Source: UBA940 sp031547885
GTDB taxonomy: Bacteria; Bacteroidota; Bacteroidia; Bacteroidales; Rikenellaceae
Direction: 5' to 3'
Assembly (NCBI GenBank): GCA_031547885.1
Contig: JAVBRO010000016.1
Span: forward strand, 10,395 to 74,394
Length of the DNA: 64,000 nt
Part shown: piece by piece, positions 6,620-14,690 of the stretch
Position numbering within the stretch: position 1 is the first letter of the stretch
Layout of the letters: every line of letters starts with the position of its first letter
The notes under the pieces: generated by a model
Databases searched by the model: none
Told to the model about the DNA's origin: nothing
The model's input: only the letters and a program-made list of their open reading frames with translations
Program-made: the position numbers and the translations under genes

Positions 6620-9412
6620 TCAGTACCGGAATGAAAGTGTAACGTTGGGTGTAATGCTCAGGTAGTTGATATTGCTTTCGAGAATGACGCCGTCGACGAT
6701 CTCGAACTTCTTTGCGCTGACGTTCTTTCGGTTGTAGGCGTTGAACAGCGAGAAGCTGATCGACTGCGCACGGCCTTTCGAGCCGAAAATGTCGAATCGC
6801 CACGCCGCCGCGAGGTCCAGCCTGTGGTAGTCCGGAAGCCGGAAAGTGTTCTTGTCGCTCACAGCGTAGTAGTTTTCCGTCGAACCGTCGACCAGCGTAA
6901 GCGTATAGCCGCCGAGCGGGGCTGTATAGGGCCGCCCGGTAGAGTAGATCCATGTGGCCGAGAAGTCGAAGTTGCCGAATTTGTATACTGCCACGGCCTT
7001 GAATTCGTGGGTAACGTCCTGCGAGGCGTAGAACCACTTGTCGGACTGGCCGGGGAATCGATTTTTGACCTCGCCGATGGTGTAGCTGAGCCATCCGCTG
7101 AACTTTCCGGCCTTCTTCTGGGCAAGGAATTCGAGACCTGTGGAGTAGCCGTCGCCGGTAAAAAATTCTTCGCTTGCTTCCATGCCGGCGCCCCTGCGGA
7201 AATCCCCCGAGGAGAGCGACCGCTGGAAACGCATGGTGTATTCCGTGATATCGTAGTTCTTTTTGTAGTAACCGTCGATGCTGAAGAGGTATCCCGGCAG
7301 GTCGTAATTGATGCCGAGGTTGACGTGTACCGAGCTGCTGACGGGGATGTCGTTTTTGTTGGAGAGTATCCAGAAATCGGTGTTGCCCGACATGACGTCC
7401 TCGCGCGTGACGCGGTTGGCGAACTGGTAGAAGAGTCCCGTCGCGCCGTTCAGCGTAAAATGCGGTGCGAAATTCCAGCTCGCGTTGAAGCGGGGCTCGA
7501 AATAGGGTTTCGCCGTGTTGCCGAAGTATGTCGCGCGCAGTCCGGGCGTGAGGACCAGTTTGCGGTTGGCGAGACGCAGCCTGTCCTGGAAATATACCCC
7601 GCCCAGAAAAGCGTCGTCGCTCTTGTCGACAAGTTTCAGCGTATCGCTTTGTGCATAGCTGTAATTGATGTCGTAGTAGGTCCCGAACGCCCCGAATTCG
7701 AGGGTGTTCTTTTCGTTGAGTTCGTATTTGAACGAACCGGAGAGCGAGAAATCGCTGAGATTGTTATCCTCGATTATACCGCTGCGTATTGTGCGAGTCC
7801 CGCTCTCCTCGTCCGTCACTGTGATTTCGCGGCTTTCGTCGCGGTCGCTGTAGAATTTCGACCAGCTGCCGACGATGGTGGATGTCAGCCGTTCGTTCAC
7901 GCGGCGCGTCCACCGTCCGCTGACGCCTATGTTGCCGTAGCTCGTGTAGTCCGAATTGTCCATCGAAAAGCCGCCGAAACCACCTCCTCCCCCGCCGCCG
8001 AAGCCGAACGTGGGCGTATTGTCAAGCTTGTCGGCGCCGTTGAAGAAGCTGACCGAAATGATATCGCGGTCGGTGGGGTTGTAAGTCACCTTCGCGTTGA
8101 CGTCATAGAAGTACGATTTCGAGCCGGAGTCTGAATTACCCACCCCCATAGGTCCTCCGCCCCCCATCCATCCGCTTCCGGACGAAGTGGAGTCGTCGCT
8201 GTTGCGTTTCTGCCCCGAGATGCGGCTGTACATCCACCCCTGGTACGAGCGGCGGAAGGCCACCAGCGTGGTCACTTTCCTTGCGACGGGAACTTCCAGG
8301 AACGCATTGACGCTCAGCAGGCTCACGTCGCCGCCGAAACTGACCTTGCGGTTGTTTCCGTCCTTTCCGGTGATCTCGGTGACGCTCGAGAGGCGTCCGC
8401 CGTACTTCGACTCGAAACCGCCCTTGTAGAGCTGCACGTCCTTGATAGCGTTGGAATTGAATGCGCTATAGAAGCCATACAGGTGGTCGACGTAGTAGAC
8501 CGTGAATCCGTCGTAGACGATGAGATTCTGGTCGGGAGTTCCGCCGCGAACGTACATCCCCGAACTGTTCTCGTTGGATGCGCTGACACCCGGCATCAGT
8601 TGGAAGCTGCGCATGATATCCTTCTCGCCGATATTGGGTAAAAATTTCAGGGCTACGGGCGACATCTTTATCTTGTGTTCGCCGACGGACTGTTCCAGGG
8701 CCTTGTCATCCTTACGTCCATAAATGAACACCTCGGCGATCTCCTGTTTCTGCGGCTCGAGTTCTATATAAAGGGCGGGGTTTTCGTCCGACGGCTCCAT
8801 CTCGACTATCTTTTTGATGTATCCCAGGTATGAAACGGCGATCTCGACCGTATCGGCCGGAACTCCGTGCATCGTAAAACGCCCGTTTGCGTCGGTCACA
8901 CAGCCTTTTGTGGTACCTTCGATGGTTATTGTGGCGTATGGGATGCGTTCTCCGTTGTAGACGTCGGCCACCTCGCCTGTCAGCGTGAAGTTGCGCTTGC
9001 GGGGTTCGACGGCGCTTCTGACGATGCGCTTTTCGACTATCACTTCCTGCCGCGCACCGGCGTGACCGGCCATAAGCTCGTTCAGGTGTGCGAGGTCGCG
9101 CGCGATATAGATGTAACCGCCATCCTCTGAGACCATACAGGCCATGTCCCATGAATCCTCGAACTTCTTCAGCACGCCGTTGATCGTTTTCACGTCGCGC
9201 TGAACTATGACGGTCTGGTAGCCGGCCAGGTATTCGCGGTCGAAAACGAATCTCACCTTGAGATCAGCGCCTATTTTGTCGAGAATAGCGTCGACCTGCC
9301 CGAAATAATCTTTCTGGAGACGCAGGTTTCCTACGGTCTGAGCAAGCGTTCTCATCGGGGAGAACGCCGCGAGCAGTACAATAGCGATCAGTAATGTCTT
9401 GCGGTTCTTCAT
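6620..9412 (-). CDS. TonB-dependent receptor with STN and carboxypeptidase-regulatory domains
   Basis: A 930-residue outer-membrane receptor. After a signal peptide it has an STN-like secretin/TonB short N-terminal domain (about 30-105), a CarboxypepD_reg-like beta sandwich (about 140-215: LTGEVADVYNGERIPYATIT), a plug (IMRSFQLMPGVSA, MYVRGGTPDQNLIVYDG), and a long beta-barrel ending in the aromatic LSFRY. The STN domain suggests control through a membrane anti-sigma factor, but no sigma/anti-sigma pair lies in the window. The DUF4249 lipoprotein follows. The substrate is unknown; this class often imports peptides, siderophores or glycans. A TACATTTG box lies 24 bp upstream. Confidence 0.95.
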   Translation of the reverse strand: MKNRKTLLIAIVLLAAFSPMRTLAQTVGNLRLQKDYFGQVDAILDKIGADLKVRFVFDREYLAGYQTVIVQRDVKTINGVLKKFEDSWDMACMVSEDGGYIYIARDLAHLNELMAGHAGARQEVIVEKRIVRSAVEPRKRNFTLTGEVADVYNGERIPYATITIEGTTKGCVTDANGRFTMHGVPADTVEIAVSYLGYIKKIVEMEPSDENPALYIELEPQKQEIAEVFIYGRKDDKALEQSVGEHKIKMSPVALKFLPNIGEKDIMRSFQLMPGVSASNENSSGMYVRGGTPDQNLIVYDGFTVYYVDHLYGFYSAFNSNAIKDVQLYKGGFESKYGGRLSSVTEITGKDGNNRKVSFGGDVSLLSVNAFLEVPVARKVTTLVAFRRSYQGWMYSRISGQKRNSDDSTSSGSGWMGGGGPMGVGNSDSGSKSYFYDVNAKVTYNPTDRDIISVSFFNGADKLDNTPTFGFGGGGGGGFGGFSMDNSDYTSYGNIGVSGRWTRRVNERLTSTIVGSWSKFYSDRDESREITVTDEESGTRTIRSGIIEDNNLSDFSLSGSFKYELNEKNTLEFGAFGTYYDINYSYAQSDTLKLVDKSDDAFLGGVYFQDRLRLANRKLVLTPGLRATYFGNTAKPYFEPRFNASWNFAPHFTLNGATGLFYQFANRVTREDVMSGNTDFWILSNKNDIPVSSSVHVNLGINYDLPGYLFSIDGYYKKNYDITEYTMRFQRSLSSGDFRRGAGMEASEEFFTGDGYSTGLEFLAQKKAGKFSGWLSYTIGEVKNRFPGQSDKWFYASQDVTHEFKAVAVYKFGNFDFSATWIYSTGRPYTAPLGGYTLTLVDGSTENYYAVSDKNTFRLPDYHRLDLAAAWRFDIFGSKGRAQSISFSLFNAYNRKNVSAKKFEIVDGVILESNINYLSITPNVTLSFRY

Positions 9413-9435
9413 GCGGGTTGTGGGATTTCCGAAAG

Positions 9436-9443
9436 CAAATGTA
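9436..9443 (-). promoter_or_regulatory. -7 box (TACATTTG) for the TonB receptor operon
   Basis: An exact TAnnTTTG match on the minus strand, 23 bp before the ATG. No well-spaced TTG was seen upstream. Confidence 0.5.
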
Positions 9444-9536
9444 CCCCCGGCGTCCCGCCGCCGCGAATCAATTCAACGAACTCCCTCTTTTTTCCCACGA
9501 ACCGAGCGCCCGGAACGCCGATGACAGATTTAATTT

Positions 9537-9682
9537 GTCATCCCGAGCAAGGACGGCGCCGTAAGATACAAGCCATGCTGAGGGTCCGCCATCCGGCGAG
9601 GGAACTACTCTATAACAAAACTTATTTTTCCTTGCCGTCATTGCGGGGAGCGGCGAAGTACGAAGCTGGAGAAAACAATCTA
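9537..9682. repeat. Fold-back repeat family, degenerate copy
   Basis: Begins GTCATCCCGAGC, contains GGCGAGGGAACTAC, then GTCATTGCGGGG and ends near CAATCT. It matches the family ends seen at 59064-59237. Confidence 0.6.
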
Positions 9683-9959
9683 TAAAAAACCCGAAGGAGC
9701 GGTCCCGACTGTCAGGAGAAAACGGCGGACAAATCAAGAATTAAAAACTAGCAACCAGAGATGAAAAATCATGGCCTATCCAATTGCAGGAGCCGGTAAA
9801 AATCAGGCTCCCGATCTAAAAAATTCCTCTTCTTCGAATCGGCGGACAAGCGACGAAGCGCTCTGAATTCGTGGTTGGAAATTCGCAACCAGCAGTTTCA
9901 AAATTTGTATAATTTTTTCCCGCCGCCATCGGTCTATCTTGTCAGAAACAATTCCGCTT

Positions 9960-10361
9960 ATGCCAACATATTTCACATTTAACGAACTCACCCGAAGCAG
10001 GATCGCGGAAGCAAAAAACATAGATAACACCCCTCCGCCGGAAGCGGTAAAGGCGTTGACACTGCTGGCTGAGAAGCTCCTCGACCCGGTGCGCGAACTG
10101 TGGGGAGCGCCCCTTGCCGTAAACAGCGCATACCGCTGTCCATCAGCGAATAAAGCAGCCGGTGGATCGCCAGTTTCGCAGCACCTTCGCGGAGAGGCGG
10201 CCGACATAACCGCCGGTTCGCCCACCGACAACCGCCGCCTTTTCGACATGATAGTTGCAAGTGACCTCGACTTCGACCAACTGATCGACGAACGCGGCTA
10301 TTCATGGCTCCACATCTCATATCGGGAAGCCGCAAACAGAAATAAAATCCTGCATTTATGA
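9960..10361 (+). CDS. Peptidase M15A-like cell-wall hydrolase (endolysin type)
   Basis: 133 residues from ATG 9960. The sequence has the M15 fold pattern: NSAYRCPSANKAAGG, then SQHLRGEAADI (zinc His and Asp), and WLHISY with the final zinc His. The family cleaves D-Ala-containing cross-links of peptidoglycan. Small stand-alone versions are common as phage endolysins in Bacteroidetes. There is no signal peptide, which fits a phage-type enzyme that needs a release factor. It overlaps the next gene by 4 bp. No other phage gene is seen nearby, so this may be a domesticated or remnant lysis cassette. Confidence 0.85.
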   Translation: MPTYFTFNELTRSRIAEAKNIDNTPPPEAVKALTLLAEKLLDPVRELWGAPLAVNSAYRCPSANKAAGGSPVSQHLRGEAADITAGSPTDNRRLFDMIVASDLDFDQLIDERGYSWLHISYREAANRNKILHL

Positions 10362-10825
10362 AGACCCGCGAGATAGTATATTTGATTGTGATCATGGCTC
10401 TGACCGCGGCTATGACTCTAACAAGATCTGCCAATGTTTTTCACATTAAAACACGCTGCGATACGGTGATTGTGAGGGACACGATCCGTGATACTGTTCT
10501 GGCTTTTCGCACGGTCAGATTGGAACGGATTGACACGGTTTGGCTCCGGTCGGCACGCGACACCGTGCTGGTCGAAGTTGAGGTTCCGATCGAAAAAAAG
10601 ACCTATCTGACGGACGAGTACCGTGCGGTCGTAGAGGGATTCCGCCCGCGGCTGGCCGAGATGGAAATTTACCGCAACACCGTTTATGTAAACAAGACAG
10701 AGACCGTCACGCTGAAGCGTCCTGCACATTGGGGCATAGGCATCCAGGCGGGATATGGTTACAATTTCGACCGGTGCCGTCCCTATGTCGGCATAGGAAT
10801 CCAGTACAACATCATAACATGGTGA
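10358..10825 (+). CDS. Membrane-anchored protein next to the M15 peptidase, phage accessory-like
   Basis: 155 residues with one N-terminal membrane segment (about 7-24) and a short extracytoplasmic part rich in TV/DT repeats (CDTVIVRDTIRDTV, RIDTVWLRSARDTVLVEV). The end is glycine- and aromatic-rich (WGIGIQAGYGYNF, YVGIGIQYN) like an outer-membrane beta strand pair. It resembles DUF6808-type proteins carried beside lysis genes in Bacteroidetes prophages (from memory). Translation is coupled to the peptidase (ATGA). A spanin-like role bridging the envelope is a reasonable guess, not shown. Confidence 0.65.
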   Translation: MKTREIVYLIVIMALTAAMTLTRSANVFHIKTRCDTVIVRDTIRDTVLAFRTVRLERIDTVWLRSARDTVLVEVEVPIEKKTYLTDEYRAVVEGFRPRLAEMEIYRNTVYVNKTETVTLKRPAHWGIGIQAGYGYNFDRCRPYVGIGIQYNIITW

Positions 10826-10897
10826 TACTCGGGCAAATACCTTCTTGACTCGTCTTGCGCCGGGCTTCTCACGACTGCCGGATCACGGTCGATTATC

Positions 10898-10943
10898 TTT
10901 TAAAACAAAAACAGCTGGAAATCCAGCTGTTTTTGTTTTAAAA
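10898..10943. terminator. Bidirectional terminator
   Basis: A perfect 22-bp inverted repeat (10898-10919 and 10922-10943) around AA, with T runs on either strand. It separates the lysis-like pair from the convergent GntR gene and includes the last codons of the latter. Confidence 0.92.
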
Positions 10944-11654
10944 GGTTCCGCTCAACCCGTATTTACCTGTTACACAGAACAATTGACTATAGATATAGAA
11001 TCCCGGCCGGTCTGTCTCTATGCGCCGGTTGAACTGGAGCACCGGATGCCCCTGTCTCACGCGCAGGTGTTCGCGCAGATGGCGGTCGGCGGCGATGGCA
11101 AAAAATTGTTGCTCGCCGCCTGTGACGGTGATCTGATATCGGGTGCGCAGGATATCGAAAAGTGACGAATTTTCCATATTCAGCGACGAGAAACGGGGGA
11201 TGCCTATATTCGGCAACATAGTGATATCTAACAACATAGGCTCATCATTCAGTACGCGCAGGCGTTCGAAATATATGCATCCGGCCGCTCGTTCGGCGTC
11301 GGTCAGCGGAAAACCGAAAGCATCGTCCCACTGCCTGATCTCGGGCTTCACTATCACAGGAGTGCGCAGCGTACTGCCCAGAGCCGAGGTGGTTCCCGAA
11401 AGTGAAAGTATCCCTATGCCCTTGGGTGTCCCTTTCACGACGCTTTTCCGCCCTTGGTGGCGCACGATAAAGCCGTCTGTTACAAGCATATCGAGCGCCT
11501 TCCGCACTGTCGGGCGCGTAACCATATACCCCTCGCACAGTTCGTTTTCTGAAGGGAGAGCATCGCCTGGGGCATAACGTCCGGCGACGATCCAGGACCT
11601 CAATGCTTCATATATTACGCGGTATCGCGGCAGATTTTCCATTGTATCAGACAT
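10938..11654 (-). CDS. GntR/HutC-family transcriptional repressor
   Basis: 238 residues: an N-terminal winged helix (about 8-75, ALPSENELCEGYMVTRPTVRKALDML) and a C-terminal UTRA effector-binding domain (about 90-235). HutC-type regulators respond to small metabolites, often sugar phosphates or organic acids. The gene is divergent from the dehydrogenase/aldolase cluster. Three copies of ACTTGTAAATACAA-like sites lie between them, so it most likely represses itself and that cluster. A TATATTTG box lies 16 bp upstream of the ATG. A second ATG at 11642 would leave a longer leader and is also possible. Confidence 0.93.
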   Translation of the reverse strand: MSDTMENLPRYRVIYEALRSWIVAGRYAPGDALPSENELCEGYMVTRPTVRKALDMLVTDGFIVRHQGRKSVVKGTPKGIGILSLSGTTSALGSTLRTPVIVKPEIRQWDDAFGFPLTDAERAAGCIYFERLRVLNDEPMLLDITMLPNIGIPRFSSLNMENSSLFDILRTRYQITVTGGEQQFFAIAADRHLREHLRVRQGHPVLQFNRRIETDRPGFYIYSQLFCVTGKYGLSGTF

Positions 11655-11669
11655 TTAATTTTACTGCTG

Positions 11670-11677
11670 CAAATATA
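11670..11677 (-). promoter_or_regulatory. -7 box (TATATTTG) for the GntR gene
   Basis: An exact TAnnTTTG on the minus strand. Operator site 1 starts 16 bp upstream of it, covering the expected -33 region. Confidence 0.6.
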
Positions 11678-11693
11678 AGTAATTATTTTGAAA

Positions 11694-11709
11694 ACATGTA
11701 AATACAAGT
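11694..11709. promoter_or_regulatory. Candidate GntR operator 1
   Basis: ACATGTAAATACAAGT, a near-palindrome built on TGTA-AA-TACA, close in form to known GntR-family (AraR-type) operators. Confidence 0.6.
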
Positions 11710-11714
11710 TGACA

Positions 11715-11730
11715 ACTTGTAAATACACTA
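11715..11730. promoter_or_regulatory. Candidate GntR operator 2
   Basis: ACTTGTAAATACACTA, 21 bp (two helical turns) after site 1. Together they also make the larger near-palindrome ACAAGTTGACAACTTGT (11704-11720). Confidence 0.6.
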
Positions 11731-11770
11731 CCTAAACTTAACTTATTCATAATTAATATTTTTGAAAATA

Positions 11771-11786
11771 ACTTGTAAATACAAAA
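11771..11786. promoter_or_regulatory. Candidate GntR operator 3, over the E2 promoter
   Basis: ACTTGTAAATACAAAA. Its TTG (11773-11775) is also the -33 element of the forward promoter, so bound repressor would block RNA polymerase. Confidence 0.62.
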
Positions 11787-11802
11787 TTTTACCATAAATT
11801 TG
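11773..11802 (+). promoter_or_regulatory. Promoter of the E2-E3-E1 gene cluster
   Basis: TTG (11773-11775), 19 bp spacer, TAAATTTG (11795-11802): full Bacteroidetes sigma-ABfr form. The leader to the ATG is about 60 nt. Confidence 0.72.
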
Positions 11803-11868
11803 CCTGTGCAAGATCCGTATAACTTTTTCGAAGAACGCAAAACGACTTAAAAACAAGATACCACAAAA

Positions 11869-13203
11869 ATGGCCACACCGGTAATAATGCCCAAGCAGGG
11901 GCAAAGCGTCGAAAGCTGCATCCTCACCGAACTGAGGGTAAAAAAAGGAGACATGGTAAAACCGGGCGACGTGCTTTTCGCCTATGAGACCGACAAAGCA
12001 TCGTTCGAGGAGGAAGCGAAGGAGTCCGGCGAGGTGCTCGAAATATTCTTCGACGAAGGCGACGAGATACCGGTGCTGACGAACGTGCTGGTGATCGGCT
12101 CGGCGGGCGAGACTGTTGATGGACTGCGCCCCGGAAGTGCTTCGGCCGCACCCGCAGAAGCCGCCGCACCTGCCCAAGAGGTATTGGCAACCCCGGCAGG
12201 CGAAGCAAAGCAATCTGCCGCGCCAGCCCTTTCTCACAACGACAAAGGGGATTCATCCGTTTCCCCCCGCGCCCGCAAAATGGCCGAACGGTATGATATA
12301 GATGCATCGCGCCTGAAGGGTTCGGGCCCGGGCGGCAGGGTCATCACCAAAGATGTCGTGGCGGCCATCGAGGTCACTCCGCGAGTTACTCCTCTGGCGA
12401 GTGCACAAATAAAAGCAGGCGGCCTGCAGACTCCGGCATCGGGTTCAGGACTCGCCGGAACAGTCCGCGCAGGCGACCTGACCTCAGCCGCGACAAATTC
12501 GACAGCCGGAGAGAATGATAGTTATGTTAAGCCACTGACCAACATGCGCAAACTGATCGCCCGTTCGATGCACGCTTCGCTGCAGAATTCGGCGCAGCTG
12601 ACCCACCACCTCGGGGCCGACGCGCGCCGCATCCTGGAGCTTCGCAGGGAGGCCAAGGCTAAAGGGGCTAACATCACGATCAACGACCTCGTCTGTTGGG
12701 CGGTCGTGCGCGCGCTCGAAAAATTCCCGAATGTCAATTCTCATTTTTTGGGCATCGACCAGGGGATACGCTATTTTAATAATGTGCATCTGGCGCTGGC
12801 GGTCGACACCGACCGCGGCCTGATGGTTCCTGTTGTGAGGAATGCCGAAAAGCTTTCGATCGGCGGACTTGCCGGGAGCCTTCGCGAAGTCGCCGAGGCG
12901 TGCCGCAAGGGGTCGATCAATCCCGACCTGCTGTCGCCCGAAGCGGCCACGTTCACGGTCTCGAACCTGGGAAATTACGGAGTGGAGATATTCACGCCGG
13001 TCATCAACCTGCCTCAATCGGCGATCCTGGGTGTGAACACCATCGTTCCGCGTCCCAAGGACCTTGGCGGCGGCGTGTACGGATTCGTGCCATTCATCGG
13101 CCTGAGCCTGACATACGACCACCGCGCATTGGACGGTGGCGAGGCGACGCGCTTTGTGAAACAGATCGCAACAGAAATTGAAAATATTGATATAGAAATT
13201 TAA
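11869..13203 (+). CDS. 2-oxoacid dehydrogenase complex E2 (dihydrolipoamide acyltransferase)
   Basis: 444 residues: one lipoyl domain (1-77) with lipoyl-lysine K43 in ETDKAS, an Ala/Pro linker, the E3/E1-binding domain (about 131-170, SVSPRARKMAERYDID), a second linker, and the acyltransferase core (about 215-444) with the H418xxxD DHRALDGG active site. It transfers the acyl group from E1-bound TPP to CoA. First gene of the GntR-controlled cluster, followed by E3 and E1; a lipoate ligase is encoded 10 kb downstream in the same direction. Pyruvate or acetoin-type substrates are most likely for this E2 class, but the sequence does not settle it. Confidence 0.92.
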   Translation: MATPVIMPKQGQSVESCILTELRVKKGDMVKPGDVLFAYETDKASFEEEAKESGEVLEIFFDEGDEIPVLTNVLVIGSAGETVDGLRPGSASAAPAEAAAPAQEVLATPAGEAKQSAAPALSHNDKGDSSVSPRARKMAERYDIDASRLKGSGPGGRVITKDVVAAIEVTPRVTPLASAQIKAGGLQTPASGSGLAGTVRAGDLTSAATNSTAGENDSYVKPLTNMRKLIARSMHASLQNSAQLTHHLGADARRILELRREAKAKGANITINDLVCWAVVRALEKFPNVNSHFLGIDQGIRYFNNVHLALAVDTDRGLMVPVVRNAEKLSIGGLAGSLREVAEACRKGSINPDLLSPEAATFTVSNLGNYGVEIFTPVINLPQSAILGVNTIVPRPKDLGGGVYGFVPFIGLSLTYDHRALDGGEATRFVKQIATEIENIDIEI

Positions 13204-13281
13204 TGGTTAATGATAAAATGGTTAATGATGAAGAAAAAATTAACCATTAACCACTAACCAGTAATCATTAAAAATTTAATC
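13204..13281. repeat. ATGGTTAATG / TTAACCATTAACCA spacer repeat
   Basis: Two ATGGTTAATGAT units followed by inverted TTAACCATTAACCACTAACC; it fills the E2-E3 gap. Confidence 0.75.
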
Positions 13282-14646
13282 ATGGTAAACTTTGATCTGG
13301 CAATAATCGGCGGCGGTCCGGCGGGCTATGTGGCGGCCGAACGTGCAGGGGCGAAAGGCCTCAGCACCATACTTTTCGAGAAGCGCGAACTTGGCGGCGT
13401 GTGTCTAAACGAGGGCTGTATCCCCACCAAGACGATGCTCTACAGTGCGAAAATCTATGACAGCGCTGTCCACGGCAGCAAATACGGCATAAAGGCCGAG
13501 GGGGTGACGTTCGACTACGGCGCCATCGTTAGCCGCAAGAACAAGATCGTGCGCAAACTCGTGCTGGGTGTGGCCGGAAAAATGAAAGAGCACGGCGTGA
13601 CGGTCGTAAAGGGCGAGGCTTATATAAAAGGACGCTCGGACCAGGGCATCGAAATCACCTCAGGCGAAGAAACGCTCACGGCGACAAACCTGCTGATCTG
13701 CACCGGTTCTGAGGCTTTCGTGCCGCCGATTCCCGGAGTGGCTGAAGCCGGCGATATCGTACTGACGAACCGCGAGATACTGGCGCTTAAAGAGAAGCCT
13801 GGGTCGCTGGTTGTGATCGGCGGCGGGGTTATCGGAATGGAGTTCGCCAGCTACTTCAATTCGCTCGACACGCAGGTGACGGTAGTCGAGATGCTGCCGG
13901 AGATACTGGGCCAAAACGATGCGGAGATCGCGGCGATGCTGCGCGCCATCTACGCGAAGAAAGGCATTGCGTTCAACCTTTCATGTAAGGTCACGAAGTT
14001 AGACGGCCACGATGTCTATTTCATAGATGCCGAAGGTAATGAGCAGAAAGTGACGGGCGACAGGATACTGATGAGCGTTGGCCGCAGGGCGGTGACGGGA
14101 GGGTTCGGACTTGAAAACCTGGGCGTTGAGCTCGATCGCGGCGGCATAAAAGTGAACGAAAAGATGCAGACAAACATTCCGAACGTCTATGCGGCGGGCG
14201 ACGTGACCGGTTTTTCGATGCTGGCACACACGGCTTCGCGCGAGGGCGAGGTGGTTGTCAACAATCTCACCGGGCGGAAAGACGCGATGCGCTACAATGC
14301 CATTCCCGGCGTGGTCTACACCAATCCCGAGGTAGCTTCGGTGGGGCTGACGCTCGACGCGGCAAAAGCCAAAGGCATTGCGGCGCGCGAACTGAAACTC
14401 CCGATGGCCTATGCGGGGCGTTTCGTAGCCGAAAACGAGGGCGGCGAGGGAGTATGCAAAGTGGTCGTGGGCGAGAAACACGGCGAAGTTCTTGGTGTTC
14501 ACATGATCGGCAACCCGTCGAGCGAGATCATCTGGGGCGCCTGCCAGGCGATCGAACAGGAGATGACCGTCGCCGAACTGCAGGAAGTTGTCTTCCCTCA
14601 TCCGACCGTCAGCGAAATAATCAAGGAAACCGTTTTTACATTTTGA
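13282..14646 (+). CDS. lpdA: Dihydrolipoamide dehydrogenase (E3)
   Basis: 454 residues, full length for the family. FAD-binding GGGPAGYVAAERA at the N-terminus, redox disulfide C41-C46 in GGVCLNEGCIPTK, NAD-binding VIGGGVIGMEFASYF near 180, FAD site VYAAGDVTG near 310, and the C-terminal dimerisation domain with catalytic HPTVSE near 440. It reoxidises the dihydrolipoyl arm of E2 with NAD+. It lies between E2 and E1 in one transcript. Shared use with other lipoyl complexes elsewhere in the genome is possible. Confidence 0.95.
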   Translation: MVNFDLAIIGGGPAGYVAAERAGAKGLSTILFEKRELGGVCLNEGCIPTKTMLYSAKIYDSAVHGSKYGIKAEGVTFDYGAIVSRKNKIVRKLVLGVAGKMKEHGVTVVKGEAYIKGRSDQGIEITSGEETLTATNLLICTGSEAFVPPIPGVAEAGDIVLTNREILALKEKPGSLVVIGGGVIGMEFASYFNSLDTQVTVVEMLPEILGQNDAEIAAMLRAIYAKKGIAFNLSCKVTKLDGHDVYFIDAEGNEQKVTGDRILMSVGRRAVTGGFGLENLGVELDRGGIKVNEKMQTNIPNVYAAGDVTGFSMLAHTASREGEVVVNNLTGRKDAMRYNAIPGVVYTNPEVASVGLTLDAAKAKGIAARELKLPMAYAGRFVAENEGGEGVCKVVVGEKHGEVLGVHMIGNPSSEIIWGACQAIEQEMTVAELQEVVFPHPTVSEIIKETVFTF

Positions 14647-14690
14647 TTCAGAATCGTAATTCGTAATTTTTAATTCGTAATTGAAATTTT
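14647..14690. repeat. TTCGTAA-type spacer repeat
   Basis: CGTAATTCGTAATTTTTAATTCGTAATT occupies the 44-bp gap before E1 (same heptamer as 20678-20715 and 32976-33013). Confidence 0.7.

Larger units (their letters stand above)
9413..9959. other. Spacer without a credible gene
   Basis: About 550 bp between divergent genes. It holds the TonB promoter, one fold-back repeat copy (9537-9682) and a GGAGCC/GGCTCC hairpin (9789-9811). Two short minus-strand frames run through repeat sequence and look non-coding. Confidence 0.65.

Noticed and set aside
6824..8134. Plus-strand frame of 436 codons
   Set aside because: Antisense to the TonB receptor barrel; no family features.
9803..10249. Minus-strand frame of 148 codons over the M15 gene
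   Set aside because: The M15 motifs on the plus strand are intact, and no signal supports the antisense product.
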